In this document: piece by piece, positions 53,862 through 62,851 of the stretch
Layout: each line of letters opens with the position of its first letter
How positions within the stretch are numbered: position 1 is the first letter of the stretch
NCBI RefSeq assembly: GCF_026619435.1
Contig: NZ_JAOVZQ010000001.1
Span: forward strand, 2,921,501 to 2,985,500
From: Hoeflea ulvae
Lineage (GTDB): Bacteria > Pseudomonadota > Alphaproteobacteria > Rhizobiales > Rhizobiaceae
Direction of reading: 5' to 3'
Length of the DNA stretch: 64,000 bases
Program-made: the position numbers and the translations under genes
The notes under the pieces: generated by a model
Database searches by the model: none
Told to the model about the DNA's origin: nothing
The model's input: only the letters and a program-made list of their open reading frames with translations

Positions 53862-54054
53862 CCGGCTGCCTCTCCAATACGCGTCACAAAGAAATGAAGT
53901 GATTCTTGACCAAAACATTAACATTGTATTGCGCTGGCAGTGCAAGCCCTGCAACGAAACTTGTTGATCCGTCCACTTCTATTGTACGGGCATTGCCTCG
54001 AACGCAATTCCGCCTATCGTAGACTGATCCAAATCAGAATCATGGGAAAAGCCA

Positions 54055-54495
54055 ATGCGTTATCTGCACACAATGGTCCGTATCACCGATGTCGAGGCAT
54101 CGCTGGATTTCTACTGCAACAAGATGGGTCTTGTGGAAACACGCCGGATCGAGAACGAGTCGGGACGCTTCACGCTGATCTTTCTTGCCGCTCCCGGCGA
54201 CAAGGACCGTGCAGCTGCGGAACAGGCGCCATTGCTTGAGCTGACCTACAACTGGGATCCGGAAGATTATTCGAGCGGCCGCAATTTCGGCCACCTCGCC
54301 TATTCCGTCGACAATATCTATGAGCTTTGCCAGAAGCTGATGGACAAGGGCGTGACCATCAACCGGCCGCCGCGTGACGGACACATGGCCTTCGTCCGCT
54401 CGCCGGACGGCATTTCGATCGAACTGCTGCAGGAGGGCGACCGGCTCGAGCCGGCAGAGCCGTGGAAATCGATGGGCAACACCGGCGCCTGGTAA
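54055..54495 (+). CDS. gloA: Lactoylglutathione lyase (glyoxalase I)
   Basis: A 146-residue glyoxalase I that converts the methylglyoxal-glutathione hemithioacetal to S-lactoylglutathione in the cytoplasm. Four metal ligands are visible: H5 (YLHTMVRI), E62 (LLELTYNW), H80 (FGHLAYSV) and E123 (SIELLQ). The sequence [20 protein letters not shown] is the standard GloA N-terminus. The palindrome CTGAT-CCAA-ATCAG at 54024-54037 lies just before the start. A strong hairpin follows. Confidence 0.95.
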   Translation: MRYLHTMVRITDVEASLDFYCNKMGLVETRRIENESGRFTLIFLAAPGDKDRAAAEQAPLLELTYNWDPEDYSSGRNFGHLAYSVDNIYELCQKLMDKGVTINRPPRDGHMAFVRSPDGISIELLQEGDRLEPAEPWKSMGNTGAW

Positions 54496-54529
54496 TCCGG
54501 CGAGGTAAGCCCTGATCCGCCTGGCTATA

Positions 54530-54561
54530 GATCTTTGCGCGGTAAGCTTCGCGCAAAGATC
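54530..54561 (+). terminator. Strong hairpin downstream of gloA
   Basis: Perfect 12-bp stem GATCTTTGCGCG (54530-54541) / CGCGCAAAGATC (54550-54561) with loop GTAAGCTT, 35 bases after the gloA stop. No T tract follows (ACCGTTTAAG), so it may be a 3'-end stabiliser as much as a terminator. Confidence 0.6.
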
Positions 54562-54747
54562 ACCGTTTAAGTGCTTGGTTAGGGTCATGCTTTCGCCGCA
54601 TTTGCGCCGCATCGCATGCTTTTGCCGTATACGCTCAATTGTCCGGTCAAGATGCCGGGTTTGTTCGTTTACAAAAACGTTGCAAGTCGGTAGGCATCTT
54701 TCAAGGCCCTCGGGTCTGCCATTGCAAGAGATCGGGGACCTCAGAGA

Positions 54748-55929
54748 TTGCAGACGGACGTGAACAAAGCAGTCAGGCGTAGCTTTGGCATCAACGCCCT
54801 TGTCATGACAGGCGCAGTTGTTGCCCTTAGCGGGTGTGTATCGGCCGGAGATCCGGCAATGTTTGCCACTCAGGGCTTTGCCCCCGGCGCTCCGACGATG
54901 ATGACGGAAAGTTCCCGCATCGATCAGGCCGATGCGCTGCAAATGGCAACTGCGGCCGAGGCCGCGACATCCGGCAGTGTTCCGGTCCCGGTTCCCTCTC
55001 CCTCAGCCTCCGATGCAGACAGCCGCCAGGCCGTTGTGGCCGAAAGCGACACGGTCGGCCAGCTGGTCATGGCCAGCACATCCATTGACGCGGTCAACCA
55101 GGGAATTACCCAGTCCCAGCCGGCCCAGTCGACCGCCAATCTCTACAGCGCCGCACCTGTCGTCACCCAGCTTGCCGCGCCGCCGGCCGCAACTCCGGAG
55201 CCGGCCCCGGCCCCGGCACAGGCGCAGGCACCGGCAGCAGCCGAAACCGCTTCGGCGCCTGAGCCCGAGCAGGTTGAAGCCAAGCCGCAGGTGCAGGAAC
55301 TCGCGGTCATCGCACCGCCGAAGAAGCCGTCGATATTTGCGCGCCTGTTCGCGCCGCAACCCAAATCCGCCAAGAACGCGCCGGCAGGAACCAAGAAACG
55401 TGTGGTTACGCCCAAGACGTCAAAGGTCGTCGTGGCCTCGGCCTCGATGGGCAATTCCGGGGCATTGCCGGGTGTTCGCATGTCCGCTGAATTCGGTCCC
55501 GGCTCGGCCAATGACGCCACCGCGCTGTCTTCCGGCAACATTCAGCTCGCGTCGGCGGCGGGTCTCGCCCGGCTCGCGCCGAACGGCCTGCACCTGCAGA
55601 CCGACAAGGTTGACGCCGCCTGCTTCAAGCCGCAGCTGGTGCGCGTTCTCAAGACCATCGAGGGCCACTACAAGCGTCCGGTGGTGGTCACCTCCGGCTA
55701 TCGCAGCCCGAAGCACAACCGCCGTGTCGGCGGCGCTTCCGGATCGCGCCACACCTCCTGCGAGGCAGCCGACATCCAGGTCGAAGGCGTGTCGAAATGG
55801 CAGCTGGCCAAATATCTGCGCACCATGCCCGGCCGTGGCGGCGTCGGCACCTACTGCCACACAGAATCGGTTCACATCGATATCGGCAATACACGCGACT
55901 GGAACTGGCGCTGCCGCCGCCGCAAGTAG
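54748..55929 (+). CDS. Lipoprotein with M15-type D,D-carboxypeptidase domain
   Basis: A 393-residue predicted lipoprotein. The lipobox is ALSGC (lipidated C30). Residues about 60-270 are a low-complexity Ala/Pro/Ser/Thr/Gln linker with a basic patch (PKKPSIFARLFAPQPKSAK), able to span periplasm or wall. The C-terminal domain (about 285-390) is a Peptidase_M15_3 fold with zinc-site motifs SRHTSCEAADIQ (His, Asp) and SVHIDIGN (His), and TSGYRSPKHNRRVGG, suggesting cleavage of peptidoglycan stem peptides. TTG 54748 has a GGGGA nine bases upstream; GTG 54760 is the alternative. Confidence 0.8.
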   Translation: MQTDVNKAVRRSFGINALVMTGAVVALSGCVSAGDPAMFATQGFAPGAPTMMTESSRIDQADALQMATAAEAATSGSVPVPVPSPSASDADSRQAVVAESDTVGQLVMASTSIDAVNQGITQSQPAQSTANLYSAAPVVTQLAAPPAATPEPAPAPAQAQAPAAAETASAPEPEQVEAKPQVQELAVIAPPKKPSIFARLFAPQPKSAKNAPAGTKKRVVTPKTSKVVVASASMGNSGALPGVRMSAEFGPGSANDATALSSGNIQLASAAGLARLAPNGLHLQTDKVDAACFKPQLVRVLKTIEGHYKRPVVVTSGYRSPKHNRRVGGASGSRHTSCEAADIQVEGVSKWQLAKYLRTMPGRGGVGTYCHTESVHIDIGNTRDWNWRCRRRK

Positions 55930-56086
55930 AAAAATGCCGGTTCTGACGCGGGCTTTTCGCGTCGCCGAGCCGGAGAATTGCCTGTCCTGAAACCAAACCC
56001 GAATTCAATGTCATTTTTTTCGCCGAGACATCAATTATCCGCTTGCGGTCGGAAAGCGGGCTGACTATAAGACGGCCACATTGTAC

Positions 56087-56161
56087 GCGCCCTTCGTCTA
56101 TCGGTTAGGACGCCAGATTTTCATTCTGGAAAGAGGGGTTCGACTCCCCTAGGGCGTACCA
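56087..56161 (+). tRNA. tRNA-Glu (anticodon TTC)
   Basis: Acceptor GCGCCCT/AGGGCGT (one G-T pair), D arm CGTC TATCGGTTAG GACG, anticodon stem CCAGA/TCTGG with loop TTTTCAT (anticodon TTC), T arm GAGGG GTTCGAC TCCCCT, encoded CCA. Confidence 0.95.
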
Positions 56162-56280
56162 CAATCTTTCAAGCACTTCGCTTGGTTACCTCACCTGAAA
56201 TTTGAGCTTTCTTGCCGCCTGCGGAACACCTGTTTGTGTTCCGCCTGGGTCATGGCTTCGGCTGTGTGGCGGCTGCCGCC

Positions 56281-58083
56281 TCAGCGCACCCGCGCAGCGT
56301 CGATCAGCCGGATCTGGACCCGTCGCACACCTTGCCAGTGATCAGCCGAGATCGAACCGGCGAAATGAAACTGCATGCCGCGGCCGTCGAGCAGCGCCGC
56401 ACCCATTTCGGTGTCGGCAGCGCGAAAGGCTATTCCATTGAGCCGGCCGCCATCAGCACCCGACAATGTCACCTTGAGGTGATTCTGTCCGACCACCCGG
56501 ACATCGCTCAGTGTATGCGCAGGCACGGCGAACACCGGCTGCGGATGACCGGCGCCATAGGGTCCGGCCCGTTCGATCATGTCGACAAGCTCGAGCGTTG
56601 CGCCGGACGCCGAGATAGCACCGTCAAGCTTGAGCCGGTGCGATGCGGTGAGGCCAGCCACGGTCGCAGCGGCGTTCTCTTCGAAGAATGCCCGCAACGC
56701 GCCCAGACGGCCTGCTTCGACTGTCAGGCCCGCAGCCATGGCGTGACCGCCGCCCTTGAGCAGCAGGCCGGTTTCCACCGCCTTGCGCACCAGCCGCCCG
56801 ATATCGAGGCCGGGCACGGAACGGCCGGATCCGGTCCCCTTGCCGTTGCCGTCAAAGGCAATGGCAAAAGCGGGCCGGCGGTAGCGTTCCTTGAGCCGCG
56901 ATGCCAGCAGGCCGACCACGCCCGGGTGCCAGCCCTTGCGCTCGGTGACGATGATGGCGGGACCATCACCGCTGGCCATTTCGGCGGCAGCTTCGGCATC
57001 TGCCTCTTCCAGCATTGCCGCCTCGATCGCCTGGCGTTCCTTGTTGAGCAGTTCCAGCCGCTCGGCAATCGCCTCGGCCTCTGCCGGGTCGTCCAGCGTC
57101 AGCAGGCGGCTTCCCAGTGCTGCGTCGCCGATCCGGCCGCCGGCATTGATGCGCGGTCCGATCAGATATCCCAGGTGATAGGGTGAGATCGGCCCGTTGA
57201 CGCCGGCACGCTGGCACAGGGCTGCAAGGCCGACATTGTTCATCGCCCGCGCCGCCAGCAATCCCTTGACCACAAACGCCCTGTTGAGCCCCTTGAGCGG
57301 CACCACGTCGCAGACAGTGCCCAGTGCGACCAGATCCAGGCAGCCGAGCAGGTCGAACGTCCCTGCCCGCGTGTCGCCCTTCCTGCGCAGCAGCCGCAGC
57401 GTGCCGGCCAGCACCATGAACACCACGCCACAGGCACACAGATGCCCAAGGCCCGACAGATCGTCCTCACGGTTGGGATTGACCAGCGCGCAGGCCAAAG
57501 GCAATTCGCTCGCCACCTGGTGGTGATCGATCACCACCACGTCAACGCCGCGCCTGGCGGCTTCCTCGAGCGACTCATGGCTGGTGGAGCCGCAATCGAC
57601 CGTGATGATCAGACCGGCACCGCGGTCGATCAACTCGCCGATGGCCGTCGGGTTCGGGCCGTAGCCTTCAAAGATCCGGTCGGGAATGTAGATTTCGCTG
57701 ACAAGACCGAAATGGCGCAGGAACCGCTGCATCAGGGCCGATGAGGTTGCGCCGTCGACATCGTAATCGCCGAAGATCGCCACACGCTCACCCCGCGCTA
57801 TCGCCCGGGCAATCCGGTCGGCTGCGGTGTCGCAATCGGTCAGCCTGGACGGATCGGGCATCAGCGACTTGATGGTGGGATCGAGAAATGCGACCGCGTC
57901 CCCCATGGCGACATCGCGGCCGGCAAGCACGCGTGCAATCACTTCCGGCAAGCCGGTGGTCTGGGCGATGGTGATTGCCTTGTTCTCACCCGTCATATCG
58001 AGACGGGCGATCCACTTCTGGCCGGTCAGCGATTCCTCGACCCCGAGAAACGCCCGGTCAGATGCACTGCTGCTGCCTGCCAT
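56281..58083 (-). CDS. recJ: Single-stranded-DNA-specific exonuclease RecJ
   Basis: A 600-residue 5'-3' exonuclease acting on single-stranded DNA in recombination and mismatch repair. DHH-family motifs: GDYDVDG (105-111), VDCGS (163-167), DHH (187-189) and the DHHA1 region with GGGHAMAAGLTVEAGRL; the OB-fold C-terminus includes GHPQPVFAVPAHTLSDVRVVGQNHLKVTLSG. The N-terminus FLGVEESLTGQKWIARL is typical of rhizobial RecJ. Last gene of the aminotransferase-hom-glpX-recJ block. Confidence 0.95.
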   Translation of the reverse strand: MAGSSSASDRAFLGVEESLTGQKWIARLDMTGENKAITIAQTTGLPEVIARVLAGRDVAMGDAVAFLDPTIKSLMPDPSRLTDCDTAADRIARAIARGERVAIFGDYDVDGATSSALMQRFLRHFGLVSEIYIPDRIFEGYGPNPTAIGELIDRGAGLIITVDCGSTSHESLEEAARRGVDVVVIDHHQVASELPLACALVNPNREDDLSGLGHLCACGVVFMVLAGTLRLLRRKGDTRAGTFDLLGCLDLVALGTVCDVVPLKGLNRAFVVKGLLAARAMNNVGLAALCQRAGVNGPISPYHLGYLIGPRINAGGRIGDAALGSRLLTLDDPAEAEAIAERLELLNKERQAIEAAMLEEADAEAAAEMASGDGPAIIVTERKGWHPGVVGLLASRLKERYRRPAFAIAFDGNGKGTGSGRSVPGLDIGRLVRKAVETGLLLKGGGHAMAAGLTVEAGRLGALRAFFEENAAATVAGLTASHRLKLDGAISASGATLELVDMIERAGPYGAGHPQPVFAVPAHTLSDVRVVGQNHLKVTLSGADGGRLNGIAFRAADTEMGAALLDGRGMQFHFAGSISADHWQGVRRVQIRLIDAARVR

Positions 58084-58225
58084 GGAAAAACCAACCTGCC
58101 ATCATGCGCGAGACCCCGATGGCCGCGCCGAAGACAATGCTCTTAGCGCAAACCGACCGGCGCGGCAAAGCATGACCGCAGGCCAGGCTTCAAAGCTTCT
58201 CAATCAGGATCGTCAGCGAAGCGGA

Positions 58226-59212
58226 TCAGTCGAACTTGGCAAGATCCTGGTGCCGCGCCTTGATTTCGCGCACCGTGCGCGAGGACGACCGCATGACGAT
58301 GGTATGGGTGATGATCGCGTCCCTGGTGAACCGGACCCCCTGCAACATGTTGCCGTCGGTTACGCCGGTGGCGGCAAACAGCACATCGCCGCGGGCCATG
58401 TCTTCCATGGTGTAGAGCCGGTGCGGATCGGAAATCCCCATCTTGGCGGCGCGTGCGATCTTCTCTTCGGTGTTGAGCTGCAACCGGCCCTGCATCTGGC
58501 CGCCGATGCAGCGCAGCGCAGCGGCCGCCAGAACGCCTTCTGGCGCGCCGCCAATGCCGATGTAGATGTCGATGCCGGTCTCGTCGGGGTCCGTCGTGTG
58601 GATCACGCCGGCAACGTCGCCATCGCCGATCAGCCGGATCGCAGCCCCCGTGGCGCGGACCTCCTCGATCAGTCGAGCATGCCGGGGCCGATCGAGAATG
58701 CAGGCGGTCACTTCGGCCACCGACACGCCCTTGGCGCGGGCCACGGCATGGATATTCTCTGTCGGGCTCGCGTCAAGTGACACCGTATTGGCCGGATAGC
58801 CGGGACCGATCGCGATCTTTTCCATATAGACGTCAGGCGCGTAGAGCAGGCTGCCCTTTTCCGCGATCGCAATCACCGCCAGCGAATTGGGCAGGTTCTT
58901 GGCGCAGATCGTGGTGCCTTCGAGCGGGTCGAGCGCGATGTCGACCTTGGCGCCGTCGCGGGTGCCGACTTCCTCGCCGATATACAGCATCGGCGCTTCG
59001 TCGCGTTCGCCTTCGCCAATCACCACGGTGCCGTCGATCGGCAAGCGGTTGAGTTCCTGGCGCATGGCATCAACGGCGACCTGATCGGCCGCCATCTCGT
59101 CGCCGCGTCCGCGCAGCCGGGCTGCGGCAACGGCGGCGCGCTCAGTGACGCGGGCGATTTCCAGCGTCAGGATACGGTCCAGCCCGCTTGTCTCTGTCGA
59201 TGTGCCTGCCAT
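58226..59212 (-). CDS. glpX: Class II fructose-1,6-bisphosphatase
   Basis: A 328-residue GlpX that dephosphorylates fructose-1,6-bisphosphate in gluconeogenesis (some homologues also act on sedoheptulose bisphosphate). Metal-site motifs: VVIGEGERDEAPMLYIGEEVG, DIALDPLEGTTICA, and GIGGAPEGVLAAAALRCIGGQMQGRL. ATG 59212 follows GGGGGA; the open frame to 59290 lacks a ribosome site. It lies between hom and recJ, its usual place in this order. Confidence 0.95.
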   Translation of the reverse strand: MAGTSTETSGLDRILTLEIARVTERAAVAAARLRGRGDEMAADQVAVDAMRQELNRLPIDGTVVIGEGERDEAPMLYIGEEVGTRDGAKVDIALDPLEGTTICAKNLPNSLAVIAIAEKGSLLYAPDVYMEKIAIGPGYPANTVSLDASPTENIHAVARAKGVSVAEVTACILDRPRHARLIEEVRATGAAIRLIGDGDVAGVIHTTDPDETGIDIYIGIGGAPEGVLAAAALRCIGGQMQGRLQLNTEEKIARAAKMGISDPHRLYTMEDMARGDVLFAATGVTDGNMLQGVRFTRDAIITHTIVMRSSSRTVREIKARHQDLAKFD

Positions 59213-59399
59213 GGTTCCAATCCCCCAAGCTATGTGGTTTGGCCGCTCATACAGCCTAAAAACATGGCAAGGCAATCCAAAATCCGGCAAAAAAGCCGTT
59301 GTTTTTCAGGATTTTGACCTAATCCAGCACTAAATCGATTGAACTGCGGCGCTGGCAGCGAGGCCTTGATGAAGGCTCTGCGGCTCCCCGACTGGCGCC

Positions 59400-60722
59400 T
59401 CAGTTCTCGCGGGTGCGTTCAATACGGATCACCTGCGGCTCGCCAGAGAGATATCCCTCGGTCTTGATCCCGTCCACGGCCGCGCGGACCTTGGACTCGG
59501 TCGTTGCGTGAGTGACCAGAATGACGGTCTGGGCATTTGCCTCGGATCCGGCCGGCCGGGCCCGCTGGACGATGGATTCGAGCGAGATGTCGTTCTTCGC
59601 CATCATCGTCGCTATGGCGGCAAACACGCCCGCCCGGTCATCCACCTTGAGCGAGATGAAATAGCCGCCTTCATGGCTCTGGATCTGGGCGCGCTGGTAA
59701 GGCTCGAGCTTGTCGGCTGGCCGGCCGAGCGCCGGGGCATGCTGATGGCCGGGACGGCTCTTGGCAATGTCGGCAATGTCGCCGAGCACCGCTGACGCCG
59801 TGGCGTCGCCGCCCGCACCCGGGCCCGACAGCATCAGTTCACCCAGGATGTCGGTCTCGATCGTCACCGCATTGGTAACGCCCTCGACCTGGGCGATCAT
59901 CGAGCCCTTCGGCACCATGGTCGGATGCACGCGCTGCTCGATGCCGGTCGCGGTGCGTTGCGCCACGCCCAAGAGCTTGATCCGGTATCCGAGCTCGTCG
60001 GCGGCATGAATGTCGTCGATCGAAATATTGGTGATGCCTTCGATATAGACCTCGTCTGCGGCAATCTGGGTGCCGAATGCCAGGCTGGTCAGGATCGAGA
60101 GCTTGTGCGCGGTGTCATCGCCTTCGATGTCGAAGGTCGGATCGGCTTCGGCATAGCCCAGGCGCTGGGCTTCGGCAAGGCATTCGGCGAAACCGAGATT
60201 GTCGCGCTGCATCCGGGTCAGGATGTAATTGCAGGTGCCGTTGAGGATTCCGTAAATCCGCGTGACGGCATTGCCGGTCAGCGATTCCCGCATGGCCTTG
60301 ATCACCGGGATTCCGCCGGCCACCGCCGCCTCGAAATTCAGGAGCACGCCATTTGCCTCGGCCAGCAGCGCCAACTCGACACCATGCTTGGCCAGCAACG
60401 CCTTGTTGGCGGTGACCAGATGCCGGCCGGCGGACAGCGCAGCGATCGCTGCGGCATGGGCCGGATCGGCATCACCGCCGATCAGTTCGACCAGCACGTC
60501 GATGTCGGCGTCACGCGCCATCACAACCGGATCATCGTACCAGGTCACGCCATCAAGATTGAGACCGCGGTCGCGGCTGCGGTCGCGGGCGCTGACTGCG
60601 GTGATCAGGATCTCACGTCCACAAATTTCGGTCAGCAGATTGTGCCGGGTGGTGATGGCGCGAAACAGCGCCGCACCGACGGTTCCAAGTCCTGCAATGC
60701 CGATTTTGAGGGCATCAGTCAT
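59400..60722 (-). CDS. hom: Homoserine dehydrogenase
   Basis: A 440-residue enzyme that reduces aspartate semialdehyde to homoserine, the branch point to Met and Thr. Rossmann motif GIAGLGTVGAAL (residues 8-19), catalytic core LVTANKALLAKHG and GGIPVIKAMRESLTGN with NGTCNYILTRM, lysine region ADPTFDIEGDDTAHKLSIL, and a C-terminal ACT domain (about 355-430) for feedback control. It is preceded by a hairpin that separates it from the aminotransferase gene. Confidence 0.96.
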   Translation of the reverse strand: MTDALKIGIAGLGTVGAALFRAITTRHNLLTEICGREILITAVSARDRSRDRGLNLDGVTWYDDPVVMARDADIDVLVELIGGDADPAHAAAIAALSAGRHLVTANKALLAKHGVELALLAEANGVLLNFEAAVAGGIPVIKAMRESLTGNAVTRIYGILNGTCNYILTRMQRDNLGFAECLAEAQRLGYAEADPTFDIEGDDTAHKLSILTSLAFGTQIAADEVYIEGITNISIDDIHAADELGYRIKLLGVAQRTATGIEQRVHPTMVPKGSMIAQVEGVTNAVTIETDILGELMLSGPGAGGDATASAVLGDIADIAKSRPGHQHAPALGRPADKLEPYQRAQIQSHEGGYFISLKVDDRAGVFAAIATMMAKNDISLESIVQRARPAGSEANAQTVILVTHATTESKVRAAVDGIKTEGYLSGEPQVIRIERTREN

Positions 60723-60757
60723 GATTACAATCCACTTGTCTGGCTTCGTGTCGGAAA

Positions 60758-60780
60758 GGTCCGCGGCGATGGCGCGGACC
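60758..60780 (-). promoter_or_regulatory. Hairpin between aminotransferase and hom genes
   Basis: Perfect 8-bp stem GGTCCGCG/CGCGGACC with a 7-base loop; on the minus strand it is followed by TTT. Could be a weak terminator or attenuator between the two genes. Confidence 0.5.
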
Positions 60781-60822
60781 GAAGAAATGCAAGGGCGGGT
60801 TTAACGGTGGACAGTCTGTCGG

Positions 60823-62043
60823 TCAACGCCGGGCGGACAAGGGCACCACGTTGTCACTGCCGCCACCGGTCTCGGTTGCGAAGAAGCGCTTGATGTTGCG
60901 GGCCGCCTGACGGATCCGGTGCTCGTTTTCCACCAGCGCGATGCGCACATGCTCGTCGCCATATTCGCCGAAGCCGATGCCCGGCGCGACTGCGACATCG
61001 GCCTTCTCGACCAGCAGTTTGGAAAATTCGAGCGAACCGAGATGCTTGAACTGCTCGGGAATCGGCGCCCAGGCAAACATGGTTGCCGGCGGCGGCGGCA
61101 CGGCCCACCCGGCCTTGCCGAAACTGTCGACGAGCACATCGCGGCGGCGTTTGTAGATCGACCGGACTTCGGCGATATCCGAGCCGTCGCCATTGAGTGC
61201 CGAGGTGGCGGCCACCTGGATCGGGGTGAAGGCGCCGTAATCGAGATAGGACTTGACCCGGGTCAGCGCCGAGATCAGCCGTTCATTGCCGACAGCAAAG
61301 CCCATCCGCCATCCCGGCATCGAAAATGTCTTCGACATCGAGGTGAACTCGACGCAGATGTCCATCGCGCCCGGAACCTGCAGCACCGACGGCGGCGGCG
61401 TCTGGTCGAAATAGATCTCGGCATAGGCAAGGTCGGACAACACGATGATGTCGTGCTTGCGGGCAAAGGCCACGACATCCTTGTAGAAGTCCAGCGTCGC
61501 CACATAGCTTGTCGGATTGGACGGGTAGTTGAGAATGAGCGCCAGCGGCTTCGGAATCGAATGTCGCACCGAACGCTCCAGCGCCTTGAAGAAACTGTCG
61601 TCCGGCACCACGTCCAGCGACCGGATAACGCCGCCCGACATGATGAAGCCGAAAGCGTGGATCGGATAGGTCGGGTTGGGGCACAGGATCACGTCGCCGG
61701 GCGCGGTGATCGCCTGGGCCATGTTGGCAAAGCCCTCTTTGGAACCGAGCGTGGCGACGATCTGGGTCTCGGGGTCGAGCTTGACGCCGAAGCGGCGCTG
61801 ATAATAGCTGGCCTGGGCCCGCCTGAGCCCGGGAATGCCGCGCGATGTCGAATAGCGGTGGGTGCGCGGGTCACGGACCGCTTCGCACAATTTGTCGACA
61901 ATGGCGGTTGGCGTCGGCAGATCCGGATTGCCCATGCCGAGATCGATGATATCGGCCCCGCCTGCCCGCGCCGAGGCTTTCAGTCTGTTGACCTGCTCGA
62001 ACACATAGGGTGGAAGTCTGCGGACTTTGTGAAATTCTTCCAT
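60823..62043 (-). CDS. Class I/II PLP aminotransferase (LL-diaminopimelate/alanine aminotransferase type)
   Basis: A 406-residue aminotransferase of the family that precedes hom in Rhizobiales, often labelled LL-diaminopimelate or alanine aminotransferase. It starts MEEFHKVRRLPPYVFEQVNRLK; PLP contacts are GSKEGFANMAQA, NYPSNPTS and the PLP lysine in FTSMSKTFSMPGWRMGFAVG. Alternative start TTG 62103 is rejected because the family begins at MxEFHKVRRLPP. Placement before hom fits aspartate-family metabolism, but the true substrate cannot be decided from sequence alone. Confidence 0.92.
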   Translation of the reverse strand: MEEFHKVRRLPPYVFEQVNRLKASARAGGADIIDLGMGNPDLPTPTAIVDKLCEAVRDPRTHRYSTSRGIPGLRRAQASYYQRRFGVKLDPETQIVATLGSKEGFANMAQAITAPGDVILCPNPTYPIHAFGFIMSGGVIRSLDVVPDDSFFKALERSVRHSIPKPLALILNYPSNPTSYVATLDFYKDVVAFARKHDIIVLSDLAYAEIYFDQTPPPSVLQVPGAMDICVEFTSMSKTFSMPGWRMGFAVGNERLISALTRVKSYLDYGAFTPIQVAATSALNGDGSDIAEVRSIYKRRRDVLVDSFGKAGWAVPPPPATMFAWAPIPEQFKHLGSLEFSKLLVEKADVAVAPGIGFGEYGDEHVRIALVENEHRIRQAARNIKRFFATETGGGSDNVVPLSARR

Positions 62044-62154
62044 GGAATTCCCCAGAATTGTGGGCTGCTGGCTCGCGCCCTGATTTGACGGGTTTGCGTC
62101 CAAAACGGCGCAAACGCAAGACCTAAAGCGGCCCGGCGGAAAAATGCCGCGCTA

Positions 62155-62682
62155 TTAATTCTCGATTTGCTGCTGCGTATCGCTGGCATGGCTGGCCGCA
62201 AGCGCGCGCAGTTCGCGAAGCCGTGCTTCGTATTGTGCCCGCGCATCCGGCGTCGCTGCCCGGGAGCGCAGCAATTCGGCCATTTCCGCCTCGGCAGCAA
62301 GTTTCTCAGCATCTGAAAACTGCGCGCTGGCCGTGTTGGGCAAGCGGCCGATGGTCGGATACTGTCCTGTGCGGCTGGCGCCTGACGCCACAAATGCCTT
62401 GTTTTCCACCGGCGCGGTCTTCTCGATCGGCACGACCGAAGTGAAACCCGGATTGCGCCGGATCACGGTGGATTCGGTTGCCGGATCAGGGTTCGCGGCA
62501 ACGTCCCGGGCCGCCCCTTCGGCCGCCCTGGTCGTGGGTGGCGCCGTCGGCGCAGCACTGGTTGCGACAGGAGGGGCGGCAAGAGCGCCCTTTGGGGCTG
62601 CATCTTCAAGCGAGGCGGTCTGGCAGGCGCTGGCAATAAGCGCAACAAGAGTGACAAACGCCGGGCGGATATTCGATATCAT
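62155..62682 (-). CDS. Hypothetical lipoprotein
   Basis: A 175-residue predicted lipoprotein starting at ATG 62682: a hydrophobic N-terminus (MISNIRPAFVTLVALIASAC) gives a lipobox ending in C20, followed by an Ala/Pro/Thr-rich linker and a helical C-terminus (FSDAEKLAAEAEMAELLRSRAATPDARAQYEARLRELRALAASH) likely to form a coiled coil. No enzymatic motif. The open frame continues upstream to 62784, but that extension would bury the signal sequence. Divergent from phaC. Confidence 0.75.
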   Translation of the reverse strand: MISNIRPAFVTLVALIASACQTASLEDAAPKGALAAPPVATSAAPTAPPTTRAAEGAARDVAANPDPATESTVIRRNPGFTSVVPIEKTAPVENKAFVASGASRTGQYPTIGRLPNTASAQFSDAEKLAAEAEMAELLRSRAATPDARAQYEARLRELRALAASHASDTQQQIEN

Positions 62683-62851
62683 GATCACGTATTTTCCGGT
62701 CTCCACCAAATGGTGGTCATGACACGGACAAAAAAAGTCCGTATCAAGAAAGCACTGTAACTTTTTATGGCAAAGAAGCACCATAACGAAGCCGATTTAA
62801 GGCAGAAGACAGGTCGGAGGCAAGCTCTGGATCTTAACAGGAGGCGCTGAC

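Noticed and set aside
54024..54037. CTGATCCAAATCAG before gloA as an FNR site
   Set aside because: Two mismatches to the TTGAT-N4-ATCAA consensus, one in each half-site; glyoxalase has no obvious oxygen link. Kept only as a palindrome note.
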